Source: Undibacterium cyanobacteriorum (GTDB lineage: Bacteria > Pseudomonadota > Gammaproteobacteria > Burkholderiales > Burkholderiaceae_D). From it: a stretch of DNA of 64,000 bases. A program made the position numbers and the translations under genes. A model generated the notes under the pieces. It was not told the DNA's origin. It did not search any database and was given only the letters and a program-made list of their open reading frames with translations. This document shows, piece by piece, positions 35,374 to 44,494 of this stretch. Position 1 is the stretch's first letter. The number at the start of each line of letters is the position of its first letter. The DNA is taken from the NCBI RefSeq assembly GCF_031326225.1, contig NZ_CP133720.1:434001-498000 (forward strand), read 5' to 3'.

Positions 35374-35403
35374 GGCGAGATGCCTTGCGTATGGCATCTC
35401 GCC
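35374..35403 (-). terminator. Hairpin after the DEAD-box helicase gene
   Basis: Perfect 11-bp stem GGCGAGATGCC (35374-35384) / GGCATCTCGCC (35393-35403), loop of eight bases, 50 bases beyond the helicase stop. No T run follows on the minus strand. Confidence 0.5.
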
Positions 35404-35452
35404 TCATGTCGAGAGTGGGATCTGACCCAAGTTCGGATTGTGCCAAACAGAC

Positions 35453-37816
35453 TTATAAGCGCCCGCGGCCCGGTTTTTTGTTGCTGGCAAAGCGGTCGCT
35501 GGAACCGCCACGTGCCGTTACTGGTTTTTTACCCGCACCTCCACTCGCCTTTTTCTCCTTCTCAGCAATGCGTCGATTGCCGCCACTCACACGTTCTTTC
35601 AATTCGAGCGGCATGGAGGAATGCGCATTGACCATCAAAGTACTACTGCCGATCTCTTTCATGTCGAGCTTTTTACCGCCGACCCAAACGCCTTTCAGAT
35701 GCGCCAAAATTTCTTTTGGCATGCCGGTCGGTAAATCAACCGTCGCATGGTCTTCGAACAGTCCGATATGGCCGATAAACTTGGAATCGAGTCCCGCTTC
35801 ATTAGCGATGGCGCCGACGATATTACCTGGTGTAATGCCATCGTTTTTACCAACTTCGATACGATAAGTTTGCATAGGAATGCCGACCTTACCCTTGTTG
35901 GCGTCACGTTTCTTGTCGGTGGCTTTTTCCTTGGTTGCTTTTCCTGTTTCAGCGAAAGCGGCTTTACTCGCTTTTTCAACGACTTCGAGCAGCGGGCTTT
36001 CATCTTCACGGCTCGTTTTTTTCCTAGGTTTTTCAACTGCATCGCGAGGCACAGATCTTGTAGGTTTGCTTTCGCTTGATGCCGTGAGGAAGTGACGTTG
36101 ATCGCGCGCCGGTGCCGCTTCTGCACCTGATGAATTTTCTGCGCGTATCTTCAAAGCTTGTCCAGCGACACGCACGCCCTTCAATTGTTCGATAGTGTCG
36201 CCGTCGAGATTGTCGGGTAGGTCCAACACACTGTAATCATCATAGATATCGATGCGCCCGATAAAGCGTGATTCGATATTCGCTTCATTGGCGATGGCAC
36301 CGACAATATTGCCGGGTTTGACGCCGTGCTGATGGCCGACCGCGATGCGGTAGGTACGCATGCCTTCCTCGGCAATGCGTGGACTGTGTTCGCGGCGAGC
36401 ACGTGGTTCAAAATCGTCACCACGTTTACTGCGACGTTTATCTTCGAAGCTATCTTGTTCGTCGTACGACTTGGTTTCGCGCTTCTTCTTCTCCAGTAAG
36501 AGTGGCTCATCGCCACGGGCCATTTTGGCCAAGGCTGCAGCGATTTCAAGTGCAGGTACATTGTGTTCTTGTTCGTACTCTTCGATCACTTGCAAGTAGT
36601 GTTCGAGCTCACCCGCTGCCAAAGTCGACGTGATTTGCTCCTTGAAGCGAGCGATACGTACGTTGTTGACGGTTTGAATCGTCGGCAGCTCCATTGGCGA
36701 CACTGGTTGACGCGTCGCTCGTTCAATAATTTTGAGGAGATTCTTTTCGCGCGGCGTAATGAACAGAATCGCTTCGCCGCTGCGCCCAGCACGACCAGTG
36801 CGGCCAATGCGATGTGTGTAGCTTTCTGGATCGTAAGGGACATCATAATTGACCACATGGCTGATGCGTTCCACATCCAAACCACGTGCCGCGACATCAG
36901 TCGCCACTAAGATGTCGATCTTGCCGTCTTTGAGTTGTTGAATGGTGCGTTCACGTTGTACCTGCTGGATATCTCCATTGATCGCAGCCACTGAGAATCC
37001 GCGCGCGGAGAGACGATCGGCTAATTCCTCGGTGCCCAGTTTGGTGCGGGCGAAAATGATCATGCCGTCAAAAGGTTCCGCTTCCAAAATACGTGTTAAT
37101 GCATCGAGCTTGTGCATGCCGCTGACTAACCAATAGCGTTGACGAATATTGGCAGCCGTGCCGGTTTTGGCAGCGATGCTGACTTCGGCTGGCTCGTTCA
37201 GATAGGTCTGTGCAATCCGTTTGATCGGGGCTGGCATGGTGGCCGAGAACAGCGCAGTTTGCCGAGACTCTGGCGTCTCTTGCAGAATGCGTTCGACATC
37301 ATCAATAAAACCCATGCGCAGCATTTCATCGGCTTCATCGAGTACCAAGGTTTTCAATTCAGAGAGATCGAGCGAACCTTTGTCGAGATGATCGATCACG
37401 CGTCCTGGGGTACCCACCACAACATGGACGCCGCGCCGTAGCGCCGACAATTGCGGCCCATAACTTTGACCACCGTAAATTGGCATCACATGAAAGCCAG
37501 GCAAATAACGTGCATAGGTTTGAAATGCCTCAGCCACCTGGATCGCTAATTCGCGCGTCGGTGCAAGCACCAAAGCTTGCGGTTTGGAGAGGAGCAAATC
37601 GATATTGGCTAAGATGGGTAAAGCGAAAGCAGCGGTTTTACCGGTACCTGTTTGCGCTTGTCCCAAGACGTCACGTTGGTCGATCAAGTGTGGGATAGTG
37701 GCAGCTTGGATGGGCGATGGTGATTCGTAACCCACCTCGCTGAGTGCACGTAGTAGTGCATCGCTTAAACGGAGGTCGGCAAAACTGATATCACTCGATG
37801 GTGTGGTCGTAGACAT
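35453..37816 (-). CDS. DEAD-box RNA helicase (DeaD/CsdA type) with two DbpA-like RNA-binding domains
   Basis: 787 residues from 37816; an in-frame ATG at 37876 would add 20 residues. Q motif near 31-40, Walker A AQTGTGKT at 54-61, DEAD at 160-163, SAT and the HRIGRTGRAGR motif are present. After the core lies a charged region, then a DbpA-type RNA-binding domain beginning MRTYRIAVGHQHGVKPGNIVG and a second one beginning MQTYRIEVGKNDGITPGNIVG. The tail is Lys/Arg/Gly-rich. DeaD helicases assist ribosome assembly and mRNA decay in the cold. CsdA normally has a single domain of this kind, so the duplication is unusual. Confidence 0.93.
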   Translation of the reverse strand: MSTTTPSSDISFADLRLSDALLRALSEVGYESPSPIQAATIPHLIDQRDVLGQAQTGTGKTAAFALPILANIDLLLSKPQALVLAPTRELAIQVAEAFQTYARYLPGFHVMPIYGGQSYGPQLSALRRGVHVVVGTPGRVIDHLDKGSLDLSELKTLVLDEADEMLRMGFIDDVERILQETPESRQTALFSATMPAPIKRIAQTYLNEPAEVSIAAKTGTAANIRQRYWLVSGMHKLDALTRILEAEPFDGMIIFARTKLGTEELADRLSARGFSVAAINGDIQQVQRERTIQQLKDGKIDILVATDVAARGLDVERISHVVNYDVPYDPESYTHRIGRTGRAGRSGEAILFITPREKNLLKIIERATRQPVSPMELPTIQTVNNVRIARFKEQITSTLAAGELEHYLQVIEEYEQEHNVPALEIAAALAKMARGDEPLLLEKKKRETKSYDEQDSFEDKRRSKRGDDFEPRARREHSPRIAEEGMRTYRIAVGHQHGVKPGNIVGAIANEANIESRFIGRIDIYDDYSVLDLPDNLDGDTIEQLKGVRVAGQALKIRAENSSGAEAAPARDQRHFLTASSESKPTRSVPRDAVEKPRKKTSREDESPLLEVVEKASKAAFAETGKATKEKATDKKRDANKGKVGIPMQTYRIEVGKNDGITPGNIVGAIANEAGLDSKFIGHIGLFEDHATVDLPTGMPKEILAHLKGVWVGGKKLDMKEIGSSTLMVNAHSSMPLELKERVSGGNRRIAEKEKKASGGAGKKPVTARGGSSDRFASNKKPGRGRL

Positions 37817-38055
37817 GGGATGGGCTCTTTGCGATTGGAGGGGTGTTTCCGAATGCTGCGGAAATGCGTAGACCATAGTTTACTCTGATCGCTGCAGAGT
37901 TCCTAGAACTCATTTAGAGCATATCTTTTCGCTATCGAATGATTTCTCTCTTTGTTCGCCCTAAGATTTGTTCAATTTTGCTTGTCACAATGTTCCACAG
38001 GTCGAGCATTTTGCGAGTAAGCAGAGCGTTTTTTTTGAATGACGAATAGTACGAA

Positions 38056-38079
38056 TGCGGAGAGTTTGATCTCTCCGCA
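38056..38079 (-). terminator. Hairpin after the DUF1501 gene
   Basis: Perfect 9-bp stem TGCGGAGAG (38056-38064) / CTCTCCGCA (38071-38079), loop TTTGAT, 26 bases past the DUF1501 stop. No T run directly follows on the minus strand. Confidence 0.4.
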
Positions 38080-38104
38080 AACAAAACAAAAGATGGCAAG
38101 AAGA

Positions 38105-39499
38105 TTACAAAAATCCTAGATTGCGTTGACTTTGGTCGAAGTTGCGCAGGTTAGGAAGTAAATCGAGAAGCGCAGAATCAGATATACCTAACCAGCTACC
38201 TAAGCTTGCCGCATATTGCTCTACCGACGTGGTCGGTAGCAAGCGGCCCTGGCCGACGTCGTCATCACCATTGTTGGCGACGATGGGCGCTTTGCCATAG
38301 AACTGTCGACCTTTGACCGCACCACCAAGCACAAAATGCATGCTGCCCCAACCATGGTCGCTACCGTCATTATTACCCGTCAAGGTACGTCCAAAATCTG
38401 AAGCAGTAAAACTCGTGACTTGATCGGCAACGCCCAATTCGATAGTGGCTTGGTAAAACGATGACATCGCATCAGCCACCGTTTTGAGCAAAATGGGATG
38501 ATCGGTGACCAAGCCATCGTGCGTATCAAAGCCACCGAGCGACACAAAAAATACCTGTCGCTTGGCGCCAACTGCAGGCGCGGCTGCAATCATCCGCGCC
38601 ACCATGTGCAATTGATCGGCAAGGCTATTCTCCGCTGGAAAGTCGGTCTTTACCACGGGAGAGTTGGCCAATGCGACGCTAAGTACACTGTCAGCTTCGA
38701 TAGATCGGTTCGTGACCCGGTTGTATTCATTTTCGAGCAGATGGGTACGGGTTTGTGTGACCAATAGACGTAAGGCGTCGGAACATTGTGTCGAACCATA
38801 CAGTGGACTTGTCAGACCCGACAATGGCACCGAGCCACTTGGGGTAATCTGATATTGCACCGCTTGCTTACCCGCGAGATAGACTGCATTGCCAGAAACA
38901 TTGACGCAGGTGAAGGTGGCATTGCCATTGCCCGCAGCAAACAGATCGCCCATTCTTCCTCCCCAACCTGAGGTGGCGCCCTCAGGCGAAGAAGATTGCC
39001 AAACGGATTGCTGGTCGTTGTGCGAGAACAGCTTTGGCGGTAGCGGCACATTGCGTGCATTGTATTGCGCTTTGGTAGTGGGTTGAATCAAGCTGCCCAC
39101 ATTGAGCAACACGCCCATTTTCCCGCTGTCGAAGTAAGGAAGTAAGGGAGCTAGTTCGGGCGCGAGTGCATATTGATGCGCGACACCTTGACGATCCATC
39201 GGGCCGACCGTGGGGGTAAGCACAGTTGCGGAGAGTGCGGCGCGTTGATAGGCAAGGGTGGGGCGTAACTGCTGATACGCGTTGTAGTTGGTCTGATCGT
39301 AGGGCACCAAAGTGTTGGCGTAATCATTGCCCCCATAAAGGAAGACGCAGACGATGGCTTTGTAGTCGGTCGCAGTTGCCGCAGAAGCTTCGGCCATGGC
39401 AGCGAGATTGAGAGCCCAGGGTGTGGCGACGCCAGCGATGGACAGAGTGGATGCGCGGCGCAGAAAGGCGCGACGAGAAGCATTATGGATTGTGCTCAT
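38105..39499 (-). CDS. DUF1501 protein with Tat signal
   Basis: 464 residues. The N-terminus has a clear Tat signal: SRRAFLRRA, a hydrophobic stretch and an ASA cleavage site near residue 40. The body contains VCVFLYGGNDYANTLVPYD, SLGGFDTHDGL, TASDFGRTLTGNNDGSDHGWG and a terminal LLPNLRNF, all typical of DUF1501, a family related to the alkaline-phosphatase/sulfatase fold. It is exported folded, probably with metal bound. It follows the DUF1800 gene by 10 bases in an operon. Function unknown. Confidence 0.92.
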   Translation of the reverse strand: MSTIHNASRRAFLRRASTLSIAGVATPWALNLAAMAEASAATATDYKAIVCVFLYGGNDYANTLVPYDQTNYNAYQQLRPTLAYQRAALSATVLTPTVGPMDRQGVAHQYALAPELAPLLPYFDSGKMGVLLNVGSLIQPTTKAQYNARNVPLPPKLFSHNDQQSVWQSSSPEGATSGWGGRMGDLFAAGNGNATFTCVNVSGNAVYLAGKQAVQYQITPSGSVPLSGLTSPLYGSTQCSDALRLLVTQTRTHLLENEYNRVTNRSIEADSVLSVALANSPVVKTDFPAENSLADQLHMVARMIAAAPAVGAKRQVFFVSLGGFDTHDGLVTDHPILLKTVADAMSSFYQATIELGVADQVTSFTASDFGRTLTGNNDGSDHGWGSMHFVLGGAVKGRQFYGKAPIVANNGDDDVGQGRLLPTTSVEQYAASLGSWLGISDSALLDLLPNLRNFDQSQRNLGFL

Positions 39500-39509
39500 A
39501 GCAAACTCA

Positions 39510-41261
39510 CTATTTCAAGACGATAAATTCTGGGCAAGCCAGGATGAGTGTGATGGCGGCGTAAATGCGCTGTAGTCGTTGCACATCCGTCCCCGTGTGC
39601 AGGCTGGCAACGGCATTGCTAATCACAGCCAAATTACTAGCGCTGATTTGATTCGCTGCCAGCAAAAGGTTGATTTCCGCGACCAAGGAATTAGCGTTGT
39701 CTGCTAGTGGGAGTAATCCGCTGTAGTCGGCTTTGAGGTCTCCGAAACCTCGACCACCGCTGACCACCGTTTGCATGAAATTGACATAGCCAACCACGGA
39801 TGATTCGCTGACTAATTGCATTTCCGGCGCCACCAAGCCGGCATTGGCAATGGCTGTGTTTGGTGGAACATAGCCGGGCCGGAAAAAATTGAAAACGGTC
39901 GGGGAGCGTAAAGGACTTTGACCGAGTTTGCTACCAGCGTCACTGGTGTCACCGATCAGCCAAGTATCACTCGCCGAGTTGGCATTAAAACTGCGCGCCC
40001 ACGCAAGAAAACGTAGCATCGGTTCACGTATCTTGCCACGTGTCGTGTCGCTTGGCGCGACGGCGCTGCGTGCTTCGTCATCCAATAAAATGGCTTTGAT
40101 GACCGCTTTCATGTCGCCCTTGATGCCTTTGCCATTGTTATTGAACACAGCAGCAACGCGCGCCACATATGCCGGTGTTGGATTACTTGTGATGAGCCTT
40201 TGTATGAGCTGCTTGCTGATGAAAGGCGCTACATTCTGGTGAGCAAACAGAAAGTCGAGCGCCATGGTTAGCGCGTTCTCGCCGCTGACGCCAGCGGGGA
40301 TGGTGAAGCCGAGGAAACTTGCGCTTCCTGTTTCATGTTTTAACGGAACTTGTTTGAGCGGGCGGCGGTGATAGTCGGGTGTGGAGGTGTTGCTTAAAGT
40401 AAGATCAAAATCCCACCCTGTGAAGACGCGTGCCAAACCAGTGATGTCGTCCAAGGTATAAGTCTCAATATTGTTACCATTGACAAGCACAGGTGTACCG
40501 TCCTGATTAAGCTGCAACAAGCCAATCGTGAATAGTTGCATGATCTCCCGTGCATAGTTCTCATCAGGCATGGCGCCTGTTTGCGGATTAAACCGAGTAT
40601 TGCCGCGATAGGTGAGATACAGGCTCATGGTGGTACTGGTCGAAATCTTCTGCAAGATATCGCGATAATTGCCGAAGCAGTTATCCTCAAGCAGATCGAG
40701 ATAGTTTGCTGCTGCAAATCCTTTCCATCCACCACCGTTCACGAGCCCTTGGATGGCAACAACCAGTATTTCCGAGAGGGCTAAGGTCATACGTTGGCGT
40801 AGCGTGTCTGGTGAACTGATTAGTTTTCGCCAAGCACATGGATCAAAACCTGCCTGCGAATTTTTATAAGTCGCGACGTCCAAGCCTTTCCCTACCAACC
40901 AGTCCCAACGACTGCCATTGCCTTGCGTTGAAAATTGTTCGTCGATCCATGCACTGTAGCCAAGACTTTGCACTCGTTGAATCTGGGTTCTCGTCACTCC
41001 CATACTTGCTTGCAATAAAAAGCGCGCTGCTTGTTCATCGGTGATCTTTTGTTTGTCTGGATCGGGTTGTGGGCCGCTTGGCACGGTGCCACCACTATCG
41101 GAGGCGCCGCCACCGCCGCAGGCACTCAGCGCGGCGGTTAGTCCTACCGCAGTGATTGGTGAAACGAGGGAAGAGGGGCTGTTCGAATTGGTCTTTTTCT
41201 TTGTGTCGCCGACATTCTCAACGTCTTCTGCATTTTCAGCATTTTCTACATCATAGGGCAT
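39510..41261 (-). CDS. DUF1800 protein with lipobox-like N-terminus
   Basis: 583 residues; start at 41261 chosen because AAGGAT lies six bases upstream while the ATG at 41276 has none. An acidic N-terminal tail (VENAENAEDVENVGD) precedes a hydrophobic stretch ending in LSAC followed by GGGG, which looks like a lipobox with an unusually long n-region. The body shows DUF1800 features: QAARFLLQASMGVT, WRKLISSPDTLRQRM, NYAREIMQLFTIGL and SPTVFNFFRPGYVPP. DUF1800 and DUF1501 genes are a recurrent pair in many bacteria, and here they form an operon. Role unknown. Confidence 0.9.
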   Translation of the reverse strand: MPYDVENAENAEDVENVGDTKKKTNSNSPSSLVSPITAVGLTAALSACGGGGASDSGGTVPSGPQPDPDKQKITDEQAARFLLQASMGVTRTQIQRVQSLGYSAWIDEQFSTQGNGSRWDWLVGKGLDVATYKNSQAGFDPCAWRKLISSPDTLRQRMTLALSEILVVAIQGLVNGGGWKGFAAANYLDLLEDNCFGNYRDILQKISTSTTMSLYLTYRGNTRFNPQTGAMPDENYAREIMQLFTIGLLQLNQDGTPVLVNGNNIETYTLDDITGLARVFTGWDFDLTLSNTSTPDYHRRPLKQVPLKHETGSASFLGFTIPAGVSGENALTMALDFLFAHQNVAPFISKQLIQRLITSNPTPAYVARVAAVFNNNGKGIKGDMKAVIKAILLDDEARSAVAPSDTTRGKIREPMLRFLAWARSFNANSASDTWLIGDTSDAGSKLGQSPLRSPTVFNFFRPGYVPPNTAIANAGLVAPEMQLVSESSVVGYVNFMQTVVSGGRGFGDLKADYSGLLPLADNANSLVAEINLLLAANQISASNLAVISNAVASLHTGTDVQRLQRIYAAITLILACPEFIVLK

Positions 41262-41643
41262 GACATATCCTTTCATTTCTAGAAATACTAGACCTGCGCA
41301 AAAGAGAAATTCTTGAGCGATGGGCTTAGCGTAGGTAAGCGCAAGAGATCGAACAAGTCGCAGTTTGTAAGTAAATGTGTGTAAAGAATTGAGGCGATAT
41401 GCAGCTTTAATTGACGAGTACTGAACGGGAAAAAATTGTCGAGAATTACGATTGGTGTGCTCACGGACGAGTGAACTTTGTTACATATCTTGCGCTTTCA
41501 TACATCTGAAATGACTTTGTCTTAAAGAAAATGCCCCTAATGCGCGCGTTTGGCGCAATGCTTTGATACACGCCTCACCGCATATTTGAGGTATGCTTGC
41601 GAACTTTTACGCGCCTTATCATTGCGACATCAAGAAATTCAGC
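41262..41643. promoter_or_regulatory. 382-bp divergent intergenic region
   Basis: Between the minus-strand DUF1800 gene and the plus-strand TonB-like gene. An imperfect hairpin CCTCA / TGAGG lies at about 41574-41592. I see no convincing promoter pair and no gene. Confidence 0.35.
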
Positions 41644-42492
41644 ATGAAGTTGTACACAGAATCACAGCAACGTGAACTCGATGAACAAGGAGTTGTTCAT
41701 ATTAATATTCGTTTTCGGCCGAAACGATTATTAGCAATTCTCATCGTTTTGCTTCTGCATTTAATGTTTTTATATGTACTCCTTAAAATTGGAGTCAATG
41801 TAAAAGGTGGTAAACCTTTAAGCGCGCCAATGGTGGTTTTGTTTGATAAGCACCCGCAGACAAAAAAAGGTGAGCCTGAGGCAAGAAATACGCTGCCAAA
41901 AGCGAAGGCTACCCCCAATCCGAAGTCAACTAATAAACCTCAGGAACTCACTCCGCCACAACCAACTGTGCCGGTTGTTGAAGCACCTCCAGTGAAGTAC
42001 GAGGATATGCCGCCTCCCGATATGACGGCGATGCTGAATGCTGCGCGGGAACGTCGGCAACAAGCGCGTGAGGCTGCCGCTGCTGAAAATGCCGCGCAAC
42101 AAGGAAATCGTGGTCGTAGCCGGCAAGATGTAATTGAGGAAAATGTGCGTAGGAGCATGGAACGTGCTAACAATAAAAATGGCGACGGCGGTCTGTTTAC
42201 GATTCTAAACAAAGGTGTTCGCACTGCGACCTTCTCCTTCAGAGGATGGGAGATGCGCGGGGGCCTAGGAAGACAAATTTACGAAGTCGATGCGGGCTTA
42301 GGTGGGAATGTTGAATTGGCCGTGGTGAAAAAGATGCTGGAAGTCATTCGGACGCGTTTCAAGAAGCAAGCCCCATGGGAATCGACTCGACTTGGGCGCG
42401 TGGTCATGATATCTATGCTTCCTGAGGACTCTGAGGAAACCGAGCGTTTCCTCATGAAAGAGATGTTCGATTCTGATCATCCGCGTCGCTAG
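41644..42492 (+). CDS. TonB-like inner membrane protein
   Basis: 282 residues starting at 41644; an upstream TTG-free ATG at 41593 would add 17. One membrane span (LLAILIVLLLHLMFLYVLLKIG) follows a basic FRPKR segment. A Pro/Lys-rich stretch (about 85-130, with TPPQPTVPVVEAPPV) resembles TonB spacers, followed by a charged coiled coil and a C-terminal globular part. This organisation fits TonB-type energy transducers, but no terminal TonB domain motif is certain. It could serve the TonB-dependent receptors elsewhere in the window. Confidence 0.6.
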   Translation: MKLYTESQQRELDEQGVVHINIRFRPKRLLAILIVLLLHLMFLYVLLKIGVNVKGGKPLSAPMVVLFDKHPQTKKGEPEARNTLPKAKATPNPKSTNKPQELTPPQPTVPVVEAPPVKYEDMPPPDMTAMLNAARERRQQAREAAAAENAAQQGNRGRSRQDVIEENVRRSMERANNKNGDGGLFTILNKGVRTATFSFRGWEMRGGLGRQIYEVDAGLGGNVELAVVKKMLEVIRTRFKKQAPWESTRLGRVVMISMLPEDSEETERFLMKEMFDSDHPRR

Positions 42493-42528
42493 CTCGGTGA
42501 GCTGGTTGTACTCGACTCGTACAATGAT

Positions 42529-43050
42529 TTATGCGATTGTTAAGTGGAGTTGATCTAGGTGATTTTTGCGATGTTTCAAAGACGCCAAGCTACGACCCAA
42601 AAAGTAGCTGCTCAACAAGGCGAAATATAAGGCACAAGCGACGCCAAATGAGGTCTGCTCAAACAGACTGGGGTTTGCGTGCTTCATCACTGAGATGGCA
42701 TATTTACCGACGAAGATCGCCATGATCAAGACCATTGGCAGCCAGCTACCTTGAAGCTCAAGACGATCGGTAACACCATCGTATTTCACGCCATTTTGCG
42801 TCACTTTCGATTTTGAAACGACAACGCTCAAGAGGATCAATGAAGCAAGCCAGGCAATCAATACGCCTGTTTGATTCCCGAAGCTTTGCAGCATGCTGTT
42901 GGAAGACAATCCGAGCATCACGATCGGTAGAACCAAGCTACGCTTGAATTTGACGCTTCGATTTTTTGTCTGACTGTAACCGAGAGCGACTAGACCAGCC
43001 AAGAGGATCCAAACCCAAGTTGGTGTGTTGCTGACTATTTGTGTGAACAT
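42529..43050 (-). CDS. DUF6622-like membrane protein
   Basis: 173 residues. The true start is at 43050, with GGAG seven bases upstream; a longer frame runs to 43218 without a site. The N-terminus MFTQIVSNTPTWVWILLAGLV is typical of DUF6622. Four to five membrane spans, with a basic loop (QTKNRSVKFKRS) after the first. Function unknown. Confidence 0.7.
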   Translation of the reverse strand: MFTQIVSNTPTWVWILLAGLVALGYSQTKNRSVKFKRSLVLPIVMLGLSSNSMLQSFGNQTGVLIAWLASLILLSVVVSKSKVTQNGVKYDGVTDRLELQGSWLPMVLIMAIFVGKYAISVMKHANPSLFEQTSFGVACALYFALLSSYFLGRSLASLKHRKNHLDQLHLTIA

Positions 43051-43264
43051 TTTTATCTCCGTTTGCGTTGAAAGTGTGCACACTATGCGCCATCGATTCG
43101 ATTGCCTGCGGAGAATGCGACGACCGGCCTTAATCTGGCGCCAATCGCCTTTGCGTGGCGTGAATGACAGGCTTCGCCAGCCAATTGTGTACTTCCACAA
43201 ACGCATTGGAAGCGGCAACTGCTAAAATGAGGCGAACTATCTTTTAGCATGAAATGGATATACC

Positions 43265-43726
43265 GTGATCAATCTTCACCTAGGAAATATCGGTCAAATT
43301 ATTCAGTTGGCGATCGCGCCAGTGTTTCTATTGACCGGCGTTGGTACAAATTTGACCGTACTCACCAACCGCCTGGCGCGCATTATCGATCGTTCACGTA
43401 CTCTCGAAGATTTGATCGCTACTAAAGGGCCGGAGAGTTTGACGCAGAATGTACAACTCGAATTGGATGAACTGTATCAACGCATGCATTTGATCAACCG
43501 AGCGATTACGCTCAGCTCGACCTGTGCCTTGTTGGTCTGCTTGGTGATTGCGGCACTTTTCGTTGGCGATGCACTTGATTTTCATCTTGATAAACTCATT
43601 GCGGCCATGTTTGTATTGGGTGTTTTAGCATTGATCGGCAGCTTTATTTTCTTTTTGCGCGAGATCTTCGTGGCGACTAAGACACTACAACGTCAGCGTG
43701 AACACGGTGCAAAATTTTTGCCTTAG
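43265..43726 (+). CDS. DUF2721 membrane protein
   Basis: 153 residues with a GTG start; no in-frame ATG upstream. IGQIIQLAIAPVFLLTGVGTNLTVLTNRLARIIDR is the DUF2721 signature, followed by a basic amphipathic helix and two more membrane spans (about 80-98 and 110-130). No function is known to me. Oriented away from the DUF6622 gene. Confidence 0.85.
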   Translation: MINLHLGNIGQIIQLAIAPVFLLTGVGTNLTVLTNRLARIIDRSRTLEDLIATKGPESLTQNVQLELDELYQRMHLINRAITLSSTCALLVCLVIAALFVGDALDFHLDKLIAAMFVLGVLALIGSFIFFLREIFVATKTLQRQREHGAKFLP

Positions 43727-43947
43727 TGATAAAGAATTTGAAAGCCTGATTTACTTGAGCGAAAGGTATCCGCTAAAAAACAACGCTTCTCCTTAGATCT
43801 GCGTGAAACTAGCGTGGAACATCTTGCTTTACTGCAAAATTGAGGCACAATGGAACGCACCTGTGGTTCCCCTGTGATTTCGCAACGCGTGGATAGAATT
43901 GGCTCTGAGATCAGACGCCAGAGTGAATGCAGTGAGAGGAGATTCCG

Positions 43948-44454
43948 ATGATGACCGTACCCATCATTATTGATTTCGAAGCTTCGGGTTTCGGTCAAGG
44001 TAGCTATCCGATTGAAGTGGGTTTTTCCGGACGCCATGGAGAAGGTTGGTGTTCTCTTATCCGCCCTGAGCCTGATTGGACACATTGGGATCCAGAAGCT
44101 GCAAAAGTGCATGGCATTGCGCGCGAAATTTTGGTCGAACGTGGTAACACAGCGCAGTTTGTAGCAGAACAACTCAACTTCTTTCTTGGTGGCCGCACCG
44201 TTTATACCGACGCTTGGGGTCAAGATTATGTTTGGATGGCACGATTATTTGATGCCGCCGAAATTGTTCCTAAGTTCAAATTGACCGATCTGTTTGAAAT
44301 CATCGAAGATGAACAAATGCCGATTTGGCAAGCCACCAAAGATCAAATCAGCAAAGAACTCTGCGTGGCCCGTCACCGCGCCAGTAGTGATGCACGAGTG
44401 CTCCAATTAACGTGGCTGCGTACTTTCGACGAAACACGCAAACAAACTGTATAA
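43948..44454 (+). CDS. DnaQ-fold 3'-5' exonuclease-like protein
   Basis: 168 residues. DEDDh motifs: IIDFEASG (Asp and Glu of motif I), AKVHGIARE, TDAWGQDYVW (motif II-type Asp) and ARHRASSDARVL (His and Asp of motif III). No other domain is attached. Small proteins like this are RNase T/DnaQ relatives that may act on DNA or RNA ends. It lies 39 bases before uvrD, on the same strand, but uvrD has its own promoter. A GAGAGGAG site precedes the start. Confidence 0.82.
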   Translation: MMTVPIIIDFEASGFGQGSYPIEVGFSGRHGEGWCSLIRPEPDWTHWDPEAAKVHGIAREILVERGNTAQFVAEQLNFFLGGRTVYTDAWGQDYVWMARLFDAAEIVPKFKLTDLFEIIEDEQMPIWQATKDQISKELCVARHRASSDARVLQLTWLRTFDETRKQTV

Positions 44455-44481
44455 AAAATCAGTTAAATCGGTCTTCTCCCG

Positions 44482-44494
44482 TATAATCGCGGGA
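44482..44494 (+). promoter_or_regulatory. Promoter of uvrD, predicted to give a leaderless transcript
   Basis: Perfect -10 TATAAT at 44482-44487. With the usual seven-base distance, transcription would start at the A of the ATG at 44494. No Shine-Dalgarno sequence lies between. No strong -35 is seen. Confidence 0.6.

Larger units (their letters stand above)
34919..35452. promoter_or_regulatory. 534-bp intergenic region upstream of the receptor gene
   Basis: No gene seen. It holds the receptor promoter with a Pho-box-like site (34996-35013), an inverted repeat ATTCGAAA (35266-35273) / TTTCGAAT (35294-35301), and a strong hairpin at 35374-35403 near the end of the helicase gene. Confidence 0.5.

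Noticed and set aside
42506..42524. TTGTAC / GTACAA hairpin between the TonB-like and DUF6622 genes as terminator
   Set aside because: Six-base stem without T run; too weak to call.
43723..44223. Minus-strand frame overlapping the exonuclease gene
   Set aside because: Conflicts with a gene bearing DEDDh motifs and lacks a ribosome-binding site.
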